The notes: generated by a model not told the origin, from the letters alone. A stretch of DNA of 64,000 bases from Rhodobacteraceae bacterium UBA6197 (GCA_002422085.1 DISZ01000004.1:79284-143283), one strand, 5' to 3'. Positions 17,223 through 26,258 are shown, counted from the stretch's first letter. Translations and numbers: made by a program.

Positions 17223-17964
17223 TGCTCTCGTATCCCTTGTGTGAAAAGTGTTTGCGTTCTGCGCCGGCCAAGCCCCAGGCGATCATCGACGTGATGTCAT
17301 AGACGGGCAGTCCGGTGGCATTCTGGACCGCTTCGGCATAGGGGGGCAGATCGGTGCATTCGAGCAGGATCGCCCCCGTCGCGGGATGCGCCGCCTGGAT
17401 CGCCAGCGCGGTCTCGACCACCTCGGCCTCGACCGCCGGAAAATCGAGGCTTCCGACCTGATCGTGGATCGCGGCCTTGAAGGCGGGTTTGTCCTCCAGT
17501 CCTCGGATAGTGACCGGGACATGGCCGCCCCAGCAGGCGATCTCCATGTGGCGCGGCGTCAGGGACGCGCCCGTGGACGAGATAATGCCGATGGATTGCT
17601 CCGGTTTCATGCCATGACGGATCAGCGGCAATTGAAGCAGGCTGGACATGAAGACCGGCACCGGCAAGGCGGCGGCCATCTCGCGCTGGAACAGCACCAT
17701 GAAGCCGCAATTGCCAATCACCGTCTTTGCGCCCTGCTGGACCAGGCGCTTGCCCGCGTCGATGAACCGGTCCACCAAGTCGGGCTTGGGGTCATAGATC
17801 AGGTTTTCCATAGTGGCGCCGCGCACGACCTCGTAGATCACCGGGTGATCGAAGGTCCGCGCATTGCCGGGTGTGCCCGGCGGATAGGGAATGAGGCAGT
17901 CCATCACGACGATACCGATCGGCGCGCCGTAAATATCCTGACCCGTGTTGGCCTTGTAGATCAT
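17200..17964 (-). CDS. Asp/Glu/hydantoin racemase-family protein
   Basis: Protein of 254 residues with the two-cysteine arrangement of Asp/Glu racemases and maleate isomerases: VIGNCGFMVLFQ (about residue 85) and ILLECTDLPPYAEAV (about residue 200). The start MIYKANTGQDIYGAPIGIVV at 17964 is preceded by GGAGAG. The second ATG was preferred over an upstream one at 17991, which has no ribosome site. It overlaps the ridA start. Family members include amino-acid racemases, arylmalonate decarboxylases and maleate isomerases. The substrate is undetermined, but an amino acid or dicarboxylate made in the same operon is likely. Confidence 0.82.
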   Translation of the reverse strand: MIYKANTGQDIYGAPIGIVVMDCLIPYPPGTPGNARTFDHPVIYEVVRGATMENLIYDPKPDLVDRFIDAGKRLVQQGAKTVIGNCGFMVLFQREMAAALPVPVFMSSLLQLPLIRHGMKPEQSIGIISSTGASLTPRHMEIACWGGHVPVTIRGLEDKPAFKAAIHDQVGSLDFPAVEAEVVETALAIQAAHPATGAILLECTDLPPYAEAVQNATGLPVYDITSMIAWGLAGAERKHFSHKGYESNEAHHRA

Positions 17965-18018
17965 CTTGACTCTCCAAATGAGGCTGGTCACGCCATCAGC
18001 TGTCCGGCCAGCGGCAGC

Positions 18019-19467
18019 TTAGCGTTTGAACGCGATGCCGACATTCTTGGACTGATAGTAGCTGTGCAGCGATTCATACCCTTTCTCGCGTCCGATACCG
18101 GAATGCTTGAACCCGCCGAAAGGCGTCTGGGTGCCGCCTACACCCCACTGGTTGACATGCACCTGCCCAGCTTCCAGCCGTTCCGAACACCATAGGGCGC
18201 GGTCCATGTCGGCCGTAAAAATCCCCGCTGCGAGGCCGTATTTCGTGCTGTTGGCCAAATCCACGGCCTGAGCGGCATCTGTCGCCTTCAGGATCGTCAG
18301 GACAGGGCCAAAGACCTCTTCCTGGTTGATGCGCATGTCGCTCGTCACGTCGGCGAAAACCGTGGGCTGGTGATAGTAGCCTTGACGATCCACCTTGCGT
18401 CCGCCGGTAATCAGCCGCGCCCCTTCCTGCGCGCCAATTCCGGCATACATCGCCACACGATCAAGCTGGGTTTCGCTCACCAGCGGCGTGATGTCGTGGT
18501 CTTCCAGTCCCGGACCCATGGAGAGGCTTTCGGTCATCGTCTTCACCGCATCGATCACCTCGTCATAGATCTTGTCTTGTACCACAATGCGGTCCATCGA
18601 GTCGCAGACCTGGCCCGAGTTCTCGAAAATCCCCGCCTTTACGTTCTCGACCACCGACTCGATATTGGCGTCTTCGAAAACCAGCGCGGCGGATTTGCCG
18701 CCCAATTCCATCACGGTCGGCACGACATTGCCGGCGGCCGCCCGCATGATCGACTGCCCCGTCTGCACCGAGCCGGTAAAGACGATCAGATCGACATCGC
18801 GATGTTCGGCAAGGGCCGCCCCTGCGTCTTTCCCGTAGCCCGTCAAGATATTCACCGTCCCGGGCGGGAAGCCCACCTCTGCGGCAAGGTCAGCGAAGAC
18901 GTAACAGCTGAGCGGATCAAGCTCGGGTGCCTTGATCACGTTGGCATTGCCGGCCGCCAGCGCCGGGGCCAGCGAGCGGGCGATCATGTTGTTGGGATAG
19001 TTCCACGGGATGATATGGGCGACCACCCCCATCGGCACCGGCACCACGTAGTCGGCCACACCATCCCCCAAGGGGATGTAACGGCCCTCGATCGTGGCGG
19101 CCGCGCCACCATAATATTCGAAATACTTCGCGCTGCCCTCGACCTCGCCCATCGCCTCGGAAATCGGCTTGCCCGCATCAATGGAAACCAGTCGGGCGAT
19201 CTCCTGTTTGCGTTCGCGCAGAAGTTGGCCCATGCGAACCACCATGCGGCCGCGATCAATCGGATTCATCTTGACCAGTGCGCGGCTTTTGACCACGGCG
19301 CGTGCGGCAGCGACAGCGGCGTCGATATCGCGGGCGGTGGCTTGGGCCACCTGAGCAAGCGGCTGCGCCGTGGCCGGATTGATCAAAGTGATCCGCCCGC
19401 CGTCCCCGCCATCCACCCATTTGCCGTTCACGTAGTTCTGCCAGTAATCCTTGACGGAATAGTCCAT
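18019..19467 (-). CDS. NAD(P)-dependent aldehyde dehydrogenase
   Basis: Aldehyde dehydrogenase of 482 residues. The catalytic cysteine lies in FENSGQVCDSMDR, the general-base glutamate in VMELGGKSAALVFED, and the NAD-binding FTGSVQTGQSIMRAAA loop is present. It is full length for the family. AAAGGAG stands 6 nt before the ATG at 19467. It lies 22 nt downstream of the flavoprotein gene, so the enzyme may oxidise the aldehyde released when the flavoprotein demethylates or deaminates an amine (inference). Closest in style to betaine/aminobutyraldehyde-type dehydrogenases, but the substrate cannot be assigned. Confidence 0.9.
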   Translation of the reverse strand: MDYSVKDYWQNYVNGKWVDGGDGGRITLINPATAQPLAQVAQATARDIDAAVAAARAVVKSRALVKMNPIDRGRMVVRMGQLLRERKQEIARLVSIDAGKPISEAMGEVEGSAKYFEYYGGAAATIEGRYIPLGDGVADYVVPVPMGVVAHIIPWNYPNNMIARSLAPALAAGNANVIKAPELDPLSCYVFADLAAEVGFPPGTVNILTGYGKDAGAALAEHRDVDLIVFTGSVQTGQSIMRAAAGNVVPTVMELGGKSAALVFEDANIESVVENVKAGIFENSGQVCDSMDRIVVQDKIYDEVIDAVKTMTESLSMGPGLEDHDITPLVSETQLDRVAMYAGIGAQEGARLITGGRKVDRQGYYHQPTVFADVTSDMRINQEEVFGPVLTILKATDAAQAVDLANSTKYGLAAGIFTADMDRALWCSERLEAGQVHVNQWGVGGTQTPFGGFKHSGIGREKGYESLHSYYQSKNVGIAFKR

Positions 19468-19489
19468 GGTTTTCTCCTTTGACGTCGGT

Positions 19490-21295
19490 TCAGGCGAGCC
19501 GGTTGGGGTCGATTGCGAGGATGCGCGCGGGGTAGGGGGTGTCGAGAATGCGAATGCTCAGCCCGCCGGCATCGGTCAGCGCCGCGCGCTCGAGCATGGC
19601 AAAAGCAAGCCCGCGTCCGGTGCTGTGCCCGTGCCCGCCGCTGGTGGTATGGCCGACGATGCGGCCACTGTCGGTCTCGACGCTCTCATGGCCGATCGGA
19701 TCGACGGGCGTCGCATCGCGGAGTTCCAGTCGCACCAACACATGTTCGCTGTCGCCCGGTGCAAACCCGGCCTCGGACAGCGTCGTCATCGGCGTCAGTT
19801 CGGTGCCGAGCGCCAGCTGCCCCTGTTCAAGGCGCAAAACCTCCAAAGCACGGGCGCCGATCAGCCGGGCGTCGGATCCGTCCAGGATTTGCAGCAGCAC
19901 ATGACGCAAGAATTCCGCCTCGCAATGCAATTCATACCCGGGAACACCGAACGGGTCAGTGCGGTGCAGTCGGATGGGCGCGTAGCCGCATAGCATCTGC
20001 CGGACTGCGCCCACAGGGCAGGCGGCATCATCCATCGGCTCGGGCCGCTTGTCGGCGATATCGGCGACAGAGAGCCGCGCCAGCAAATCCGCCGCACCCG
20101 GCCCCGACAACAGCAACGCACCTTCGCGCCCGGTCAGGTTGTCGATGCGCAGACTTGCGGGGGCGGATCTGGTCAACAGGTCCAGATCGATCCTCTCGCG
20201 CGCCGGTCCAGCCTGCAGGGTCACATCGTCATGGGCCAGCCGCGCAACCTCGAAGACTGCGCAAAAACCGCCGGCCGTCGTCATGACAGTGCCGTTGGCG
20301 CGCTGGCCCGGCGCGGGCAGATCCTCGAGGATCAGACCGCCAATGAATTCACCCGCCCCCGGACCACTGACGCGAAACTTCGCGTTATGGCTGATATCGC
20401 AAAGTGTCAGAGCACTGCGCGCCGCGCGCACCTCGTCGCCGACATGGTCGAAAAAGCTCGAGCGGCAGAAAGAGTAGTCCTCGGTCTGCGGCACGCCGGC
20501 CGGTGCGAACCAGTTGGGCCGTTCCCAGCCATATATGGCGCCAAAGACAGCGCCTCTTTTGGCCAGAACGTCATGCACGGCAGATACCTTGAGCCCGCGT
20601 GCCGCCGGAAGTTCCTCGCCCGGTTTGGGCAGAAGATAGGTGCGTTCATAGGCTTCCTCGGTTTTGCGTGCCGCCCAGGTGCGCGTCGCGTATTTCCCGA
20701 ACCGGCGACTGTCACAAGGGCCCATATCGATTGACGGAGCGCCCTCGACGATCCATTCCGCCAGTTGCCAGCCGATGCCACCCGACAGCGTGACGCCAAA
20801 GGGATTGCCCTCGCCCAGCCAGAAATTGCGCTTGCCGAAAGCCGGGCCGGTATAGGGCAGGTCATCGGGCGTATAGGGTTGCGGCCCGTTGACGACGCTT
20901 CGCACCCCTGCCGTTTCAAGAAGCGGAATGCGTTCAATCGCGGTTTCCAGATAGGGCAGAAGCTGGTCAAGCTGGTCGGCAAACAGCTCCATTCCGAAGC
21001 TCGCAGGCACGCCGTCGACGAAACACGTCTCGCCGCGCCCCTCGTAGGCGCCCATCACCAGCCCGTCGCCTTCCTGCCGACAGTAAAACAACTGCTCCGG
21101 ATCGCGCATGACCGGCATTTCCGGCAACCCCATCTTGCGGCGCGCGACAAGTTCGGGGATCGCCTCGGTCACGATATACTGGTGCCGCAGCGAAACGACA
21201 TGCGCTGGCAGCTGCACAAGGCCCATGGTCTGTCCGGTATAGTTCCCGGTGCAGCTGACGACGTGTTCGCAGGCGATGTCGCCGCGAGAGGTATG
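19490..21295 (-). pseudogene. DMGDH-like flavoprotein, C-terminal part (gene split by RIT element)
   Basis: C-terminal 601 residues of a dimethylglycine/sarcosine dehydrogenase-like protein. The rest of the FAD-dependent DAO domain is present (CEHVVSCTGNYTGQTMGLVQ, GGIGWQLAEWIVEGAPSIDM), followed by a GcvT-like folate-binding domain (CDISHNAKFRVSGPGAGEF ... FGVPGYELHCEAEFL ... IGHESVETDSGRIVGHTTSG). Reading upstream, the frame remains open through CAT at 21293-21295 and then enters the inserted element, where it meets TAA. With the 5' piece at 24667-25224 it forms one 787-codon frame. A shortened product starting at an internal ATG (21226) would lack the FAD-binding Rossmann motif. Confidence 0.88.
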
Positions 21296-21298
21296 CGC

Positions 21299-21320
21299 CT
21301 TATGCCGAAGTCGGCATAAG
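21299..21320. repeat. 22-bp palindrome at the left end of the RIT element
   Basis: CTTATGCCGA-AG-TCGGCATAAG is a perfect 10-bp inverted repeat with a 2-bp centre. It uses the same core (TTATGCCGA) as the terminal repeats, so it looks like a recombinase core site. It occurs only at the left end, between the host gene and the 33-bp terminal repeat. Confidence 0.85.
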
Positions 21321-21322
21321 TC

Positions 21323-21355
21323 GCATTATGCCGATGCCCGGATTATGCCGATGTA
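21323..21355 (+). repeat. Left terminal inverted repeat of the RIT element
   Basis: 33 bp, identical to the reverse complement of 24635-24667. Internally it holds two direct copies of ATTATGCCGATG separated by CCCGG, which look like paired recombinase-binding sites. Confidence 0.93.
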
Positions 21356-21407
21356 GGTCTGTAAGTCGTTGTTTCCGGCGGGGACCGCTGTGTCGGGGTC
21401 GGCATAA

Positions 21408-22397
21408 TCAGAGGGCTTCGAGGAAGGCGAGGAGTTTGTCTGTCGGCCGGAAGCGGCCGGGTTTGGTCGTGATCGGGGCTGTCCTTTCGAGGGCCCTTTC
21501 CTTGATCTGCAGGTCCGCGTGCAGGTAGATCTGGGTCGTCTCAACCTGTTCGTGGCCGAGCCAGAGCGCGATCACCGCGGTGTCGATGCCGGCGCGCAGC
21601 AGACGCATGGCCGCGGAATGCCGCAGGACATGCATGGTCATCCGCTTGCGTGCGAGGGATGGGCACCGGCTGGCCGCATCCTTGACGTATCCGGCCAGTC
21701 GGCGTTCAAGCGCATCGCGGCTGAGAGCGCGTCCGGTGCGTGTCGGGTACAGCGGGTCTGCTGGCTGACCGGCCCGCTCGGCCAGCCAGACCCGCATCAC
21801 GGCAACAGTGCCGGATGTGAGCGGCGTGATCCGTTGCTTTCGACCCTTGCCGGTGCAGCTGACATGCGCACCGGCTCCGAGATGGATGTCGGCGCGGGTC
21901 AGCCCGATCAGTTCGGAGGCCCGAAGGCCGGTCTGGACGGCGAGGCCGAACAGCGCCGCGTCGCGCCGCCCGGTCCAAGTCGCCCGATCCGGCGCGGCCA
22001 AGAGGGCGTCGATCTCCGCCTCGGTCAGCCAGGTCACCAGACGCCGTTCGAAGCGCTTCGGCGGAATGGCCAGAACGCGCTCGATGGTGGCGGCATGTTC
22101 GGGATGGCGCAGGGCCGCGTAGCGGAACAGGGACCGGATCGCGGCCAGTCGGGCGTTGCGGGTGCGCACGCCGTTCTGTCGCTCGTGCTCCAGATGGTCG
22201 AGGAAAGCGCCGATCAGGGGCGCATCGAGATCGTCGATGTCGAGCTTTCCCGGCACCTTGCCGTGCTGCTCTGACGCAAAGATCAGGAGGAGCCGCAATG
22301 TATCGCGATAGGCCTGAACCGTGTTCGGGCTGACCTGGCGCTGGCGGACGAGGCGGTCGGTGAAGAACGCCTGCAGGGTCGTGGCCAGCGCACTCAT
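21408..22397 (-). CDS. ritC: Tyrosine recombinase, third gene of the RIT element
   Basis: XerC/D-like tyrosine recombinase of 329 residues. It has an N-terminal SAM-like core-binding domain (about residues 1-100) and a catalytic domain with the full set of residues: R159 in TGLRASELIGL, K184 in CTGKGRKQR, H256/R259 in MHVLRHSAA, H282 in LGHEQVETT and nucleophile Y291. It overlaps ritB by 4 nt. In RIT elements the three recombinases are thought to act together in moving the element. Nothing suggests that this copy is broken. Confidence 0.92.
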   Translation of the reverse strand: MSALATTLQAFFTDRLVRQRQVSPNTVQAYRDTLRLLLIFASEQHGKVPGKLDIDDLDAPLIGAFLDHLEHERQNGVRTRNARLAAIRSLFRYAALRHPEHAATIERVLAIPPKRFERRLVTWLTEAEIDALLAAPDRATWTGRRDAALFGLAVQTGLRASELIGLTRADIHLGAGAHVSCTGKGRKQRITPLTSGTVAVMRVWLAERAGQPADPLYPTRTGRALSRDALERRLAGYVKDAASRCPSLARKRMTMHVLRHSAAMRLLRAGIDTAVIALWLGHEQVETTQIYLHADLQIKERALERTAPITTKPGRFRPTDKLLAFLEAL

Positions 22398-23314
22398 GCG
22401 TCACCCGCCAGATGGCGCTCGAGCCGTTCGCCTGCCAGTGCCAGAAGTTCCGGCGCCGCCGACAGGTACCAGTAGGTGTCGCCGGGATCGGCATGGCCGA
22501 GATAGGTGGACAGAATGGCGAGGCGGGAGCCGGGGTCGCCTGTCCTGTAATCGTCGATAATGGTACTGACGGCGAAGCTGTGCCTCAGATCGTGGATCCG
22601 GGGCCGGCACGCTGCCGAGCGTGGGGCAATGCTGCAGTGATGCAGCAGTTTCCGGAAGATCGGCTGCACGGTATTGTAGCGCAGCCGTTTGCCGCGCGAA
22701 CTGATCAGCAGGACCGGCGGGCCCTCAGGACAGGGGCGGTCGTCGCGGTGCAGGTAGTCCTGCAAGGCAGCGACCGTAGTCGGGTGCAGCGGCAGGGCGC
22801 GGGCCTTGTCGAATTTGCCGTGCCGGATCGTCACCATGCCGCCGCCCGCGTCGAAGTCGCCGCGGTCGAGGCCGATTGCCTCGCCGATCCGCATGCCGGT
22901 CGTCGCCAGCAGACCGATCAAGGTCCGGTAGGTTGCCTGCACGTGTGTTCCGCGCAGGTTCCCCGTGGCCCGCATCAGCGCAGCAATCTCCCGGGGCGTG
23001 TAGAGATACGGTGTTGCGCGGCGTATTTGCGCCGGCAGAAGATCGTCGGCCGGCACCTCGGTCCTCGGGTCGAGCGTGCGCAGGTGCCGAGCGAAGAGAC
23101 GGACCTCGGCCAGCCGCCGGGAGGTCCAGATCGTATCAGCGCCAGCGGGCTTTGTCGCCCAGGCCAGCGCTGTCCCGGCCCGGACATGGGTCTCGCCGCG
23201 ATCCTCGGCGAAGGTCACGAACTGGCCGAGAAGCCGCTCGGCCTTGTCCATCTTGTAGCCGAGGGCGCGCCGCATCGTCAGATAATCGGCAAGGGCATTA
23301 CGCAAGTGGCTCAT
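22394..23314 (-). CDS. ritB: Tyrosine recombinase, second gene of the RIT element
   Basis: Tyrosine recombinase of 306 residues. Catalytic residues are visible: R142 in TGMRIGEAIGL, lysine in RHGKFDKAR, H241/R244 in IHDLRHSFAV, H274 in LGHADPGDT, and tyrosine at 281 or 283 (TYWYL). The nucleophile spacing is typical of the middle RIT recombinase, where the choice between the two tyrosines is unclear. It overlaps both neighbours by 4 nt, so the three are translationally coupled. Confidence 0.92.
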   Translation of the reverse strand: MSHLRNALADYLTMRRALGYKMDKAERLLGQFVTFAEDRGETHVRAGTALAWATKPAGADTIWTSRRLAEVRLFARHLRTLDPRTEVPADDLLPAQIRRATPYLYTPREIAALMRATGNLRGTHVQATYRTLIGLLATTGMRIGEAIGLDRGDFDAGGGMVTIRHGKFDKARALPLHPTTVAALQDYLHRDDRPCPEGPPVLLISSRGKRLRYNTVQPIFRKLLHHCSIAPRSAACRPRIHDLRHSFAVSTIIDDYRTGDPGSRLAILSTYLGHADPGDTYWYLSAAPELLALAGERLERHLAGDA

Positions 23315-24522
23315 AGCGCGCCCTCCGGCCAGGGGCGCGCGATAAGGCGCAGGGTGTCGCGGTCAACCTTGGCGTAGATCGCCGTGGTCTCGACACGACG
23401 ATGACGCAGGAGCTGCCCGATCTCCGGCAAGGATGCGCCGGCGCGCAACAGTTCCGTTGCCACTGTATGGCGCAGGCGATGAGCGTGGATGCGCCCGAGG
23501 TCCGCGCGCCGGGCGGCATCCGCCACGATGCCGCTGACCCGACTCGCGCCGAGAGCATGATGGGGCGCGAAGTGCCGGACGAACACGGTCCGCCCCTGCG
23601 CGTCCGCCGGTCGGGCATGGCGCAGGTATTCGGCCAGTCGGCGGCCGACATCCGGCGGAAGCGGGAGCCGCTCGTGACAATTGCCCTTGCCGCGCACGCG
23701 GATCGTGCCCGCGCGCCAGTCGATATCGTCGAGCCTGAGCCCAGCGACCTCGCCGCGCCGCAGGCCGAGCCGGACCAGCAGGGCCAGGATCGCCAGATCG
23801 CGGCAACCGACGGCGGTATCGGCATCGCAGGCCGCGAGAAGGCGCCGCACCTGATCAGGTTCGAGCCCCTTGGGAAGTCCGGCCAGTCGGCGACGCAGGA
23901 CCTTCGGCACGGCCGGGACAAGCGAGCGTTCCGTCACGCCGTCCAGATGCAGGAAGCCGAGGAACGACCGAAGCGCCGTGACCGTCAGCTTCGCCACGCC
24001 GGCGTTCAGGCGCGGGCACCACGCCACAACGAAGGAGGTGATATCGGCCGGGGTCAGCCCCTCGAGATCGAACTGCCCCGCGGCCATTCTGCGGACCAGG
24101 AACGGGCGCAGGCAATCAATGTACCGATCGGTCGTACCATCCGCGAGGCCGCGTTCCGTGATCAGGAACTGCCGGTACCGGTTCAGGATTGCCCCGGCGG
24201 GATCGTCATCCACTGCGGCTTCGGCCGCGGGCACCAGTCCCAGCCCGCGCAAATGGTCGAGAGCGGGCCCCAGTGCCTTGCGTGTCTTCAGCTTGCGGAC
24301 GCCCGCGGCCCAGCGGTCAGCCATGAACCGATCGACCTGCGCCATGGACAAATCGCCCATCGCGAGCTCTTGCGCCTGCAACCAGCCGATCAGGTCGTTG
24401 AGCAGCCTGCGCTGCTTCCAGAGCGTGGAGGCCGCGTATCCCTGCCGCCGCAGATCCTGCTCAAGGCCTTTGGAAAGGGCCGTGACCGGGTTCTTGCGCC
24501 GTTTCTTCTTCGGTTCGATCAC
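23311..24522 (-). CDS. ritA: Tyrosine recombinase, first gene of the RIT element
   Basis: Longest of the three recombinases, 403 residues, with an extended basic N-terminus (VIEPKKKRRKNP) and an unusually long core-binding region before the catalytic domain. Catalytic residues: R255/256 in LGLRRGEVAGL, K279 in VRGKGNCHERL, H348/R351 in HAHRLRHTVA, H374 in LLRHRRVETT, Y383. The GTG start at 24522 is supported by AGGAG 8 nt upstream. The space between its start and the terminal repeat (24523-24634) probably holds the element's own promoter. Confidence 0.92.
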   Translation of the reverse strand: MIEPKKKRRKNPVTALSKGLEQDLRRQGYAASTLWKQRRLLNDLIGWLQAQELAMGDLSMAQVDRFMADRWAAGVRKLKTRKALGPALDHLRGLGLVPAAEAAVDDDPAGAILNRYRQFLITERGLADGTTDRYIDCLRPFLVRRMAAGQFDLEGLTPADITSFVVAWCPRLNAGVAKLTVTALRSFLGFLHLDGVTERSLVPAVPKVLRRRLAGLPKGLEPDQVRRLLAACDADTAVGCRDLAILALLVRLGLRRGEVAGLRLDDIDWRAGTIRVRGKGNCHERLPLPPDVGRRLAEYLRHARPADAQGRTVFVRHFAPHHALGASRVSGIVADAARRADLGRIHAHRLRHTVATELLRAGASLPEIGQLLRHRRVETTAIYAKVDRDTLRLIARPWPEGAL

Positions 24523-24634
24523 TATGATATCTCCTCGTTTCGACGTGAAAGAGGAGACGTTACCAGCCTGCAGCCCCGAGGATTATGCCGAACCCGATGC
24601 AGCAAAACTGAAGTTACTCAGACGTTTACACAGT

Positions 24635-24667
24635 TACATCGGCATAATCCGGGCATCGGCATAATGC
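24635..24667 (-). repeat. Right terminal inverted repeat of the RIT element
   Basis: 33 bp, perfect inverted copy of 21323-21355. It directly abuts flavoprotein coding sequence, and its last 4 bases (ATGC) match the ATGC next to the left junction. Confidence 0.93.
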
Positions 24668-25224
24668 ACGATCCACCCTTCGGGCGTTTCGGTAAAGCCG
24701 GTCACTTCGGTGTTGCGGTGGATTTTGGCCCCATGTTTGCGCGCACCTGCCGCATAGCTCTGGGTCAGGTCTGCGGGTGCAATATGGCCGTCGCCGGGAT
24801 TGTAGAGTCCGCCCAGAACCCCCTCGACGTTCATGAACGGCCACAGATCCTTGATGTCGCGCGGCGTCACCAGCCGAGCCTCGACCCCGGTCTGGCGCGC
24901 GAGGCCAAGATAGCGCCGGAATTCGTCCAGTCGGTCCGGATGCGTCGCCAGTCGCAGATTGCCGCATTGGTGATACCCCGACGGGACTCCGGTGTCGGCC
25001 TCCAGCCGTGCGTAAAGGTCGGCGCCATACTGGTTCAGTCGGCTGACGGTTTCATCCAGCGTGTAGGTGATGACATTCCCGGCCGCGTGCCAGGTCGAGC
25101 CAGCGGTCAGTTCCGTGCGTTCGCACAGCACCACGTCGTGCCACCCCTTTTTCGCAAGGTGGTAAAGGACAGAGCAACCGACCACACCACCGCCCACGAC
25201 CACGACCCGCGCTGTATCCTGCAT
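24667..25224 (-). pseudogene. DMGDH-like flavoprotein, N-terminal part (gene split by RIT element)
   Basis: First 186 codons of the flavoprotein. The dinucleotide-binding motif is intact (VVVVGGGVVGCSVLYHLAKK, G-x-G-x-x-G at residues 11-16), followed by ERTELTAGSTWHAAG, typical of the DMGDH/SDH family. Here the conserved WHAAG histidine region binds FAD. The frame then runs into the RIT terminal repeat and stops after 11 foreign residues. The ATG at 25224 has GAGAGGG upstream. Full-length homologues are about 800 residues. The predicted intact protein would oxidise an N-methylated or similar amino acid and pass one-carbon units to folate. First gene of the minus-strand catabolic operon. Confidence 0.88.
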
Positions 25225-25269
25225 CCCGCCCTCTCAAGTGTAAGGATATGTCGAGCGATCCTAGGGACG

Positions 25270-25296
25270 TTGTGGGAGTGGCGTAAAAGGGATAAT
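25270..25296 (+). promoter_or_regulatory. Possible promoter for the LysR gene
   Basis: TTGTGG (25270-25275 area) and GATAAT (25291-25296) are spaced 15 bp apart, upstream of the LysR start at 25311. The 86-bp divergent gap must also hold the operon promoter and the regulator's own site. The spacing is short, so this is only a candidate. Confidence 0.3.
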
Positions 25297-25310
25297 ACTC
25301 AGACAGGGAT

Positions 25311-26258
25311 ATGAAAGAAATTCATACGATGTCGAACCGCCGCTTGCCGCCGCTCTATCCTCTGCGGGCTTTCGAAGCCACCGCCCGGAAGCTGAGCTTC
25401 ACCCTCGCCGCCGCGGAACTGTCGATCAGCCAGAGCGCAGTCAGCCATCAGGTCCGAACGCTCGAGTCCTATTTCGGCGTGCCGTTGTTCTATCGGGCAC
25501 GCGGAACGATCCGCCTGACGGCCGAGGGCCGACGGGTGTTCAATGCCTGTGAATCCGCCTTCAACGACCTCGCCCAGATCGGCACCGATCTGCCGGACAG
25601 CGAATTGCGCGACACGTTGACGCTAAGCAGCCCACCGCTGATCTTCAACTGGTGGTTGCTGCCGCGTCTGGGCGAATTCTCACGCATATATCCGAACATT
25701 CGTTTCCGGTTCCAGCATCTGATCTGCGGCACCCCCGTTCATTGTGCCGATGCCGACATCGCCTTGTTATGGGATGGCGGAATCGCTGACGGGTTCGTTG
25801 GCGCCAACATGTTCGACATGAAATATTACCCCGTGGCCAGCCCACGGCTGGCGGCCAGCCTGCCAGCCAGTCTGGAGCCGGAGGTTCTTGAAAGGACGAC
25901 GCTGCTGCACGAAGTGGATCATTCCGGATGGGCGAGGTGGCTTGCTCAAGAACGGTTCCCGGAACAACTGGCCACGTCGGGCTGGGTCTTTGAAGATCCG
26001 GGCATGCTGATCGAAGCCGCAGTCGCCGGGCAGGGAATAGCGCTCGGGCCGTTTCCGCTTCTGGATGAACTGGTCAGTGCCGGGCGGTTGGTGCGCCTGC
26101 ACCAAAGCGCGATTGAATCGCCGGACAGCTATTACATGACCGTTTCGACCCGCAGCCTGAGCAAACCGGGGATCAAGCTGTTCTGGAACTGGTTCGGCCA
26201 GCACGGGCTGCCGCCGTTCAACACCTTGATGGCGGACGCTGAAAAGGCGACCGGATGA
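25311..26258 (+). CDS. LysR-type regulator, GcvA-like
   Basis: Transcription regulator of 315 residues. The N-terminal winged HTH (LRAFEATARKLSFTLAAAEL, SISQSAVSHQVRTLE, then FGVPLFYRARG) is typical of LysR proteins, and the opening RLPPLYPLRAFEA is that of the GcvA subgroup, followed by the periplasmic-binding-fold effector domain. It is divergently transcribed from the flavoprotein operon across an 86-bp gap, so it very likely controls it in response to an amine or amino acid. The start could be 25311 or the ATG at 25329 (MSNRRLPPL). Confidence 0.9.
   Translation: MKEIHTMSNRRLPPLYPLRAFEATARKLSFTLAAAELSISQSAVSHQVRTLESYFGVPLFYRARGTIRLTAEGRRVFNACESAFNDLAQIGTDLPDSELRDTLTLSSPPLIFNWWLLPRLGEFSRIYPNIRFRFQHLICGTPVHCADADIALLWDGGIADGFVGANMFDMKYYPVASPRLAASLPASLEPEVLERTTLLHEVDHSGWARWLAQERFPEQLATSGWVFEDPGMLIEAAVAGQGIALGPFPLLDELVSAGRLVRLHQSAIESPDSYYMTVSTRSLSKPGIKLFWNWFGQHGLPPFNTLMADAEKATG

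Larger units (their letters stand above)
21297..24667 (-). mobile_element. RIT (recombinase-in-trio) element inserted in the flavoprotein gene
   Basis: Insertion of about 3.37 kb carrying three overlapping tyrosine-recombinase genes on one strand, bounded by 33-bp perfect inverted repeats (21323-21355 and 24635-24667). This is the architecture of RIT elements. The 4-bp ATGC occurs at both junctions (21293-21296 and 24664-24667). Joining host sequence across it restores the flavoprotein frame as GWIVH-TSRGDIACEH. The left end has an extra palindrome (21299-21320) that is absent from the right end. Sub-terminal copies of TCGGCATAATC lie at about 21397-21410 and, inverted, at about 24580-24591. 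No passenger gene is present. Confidence 0.9.
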
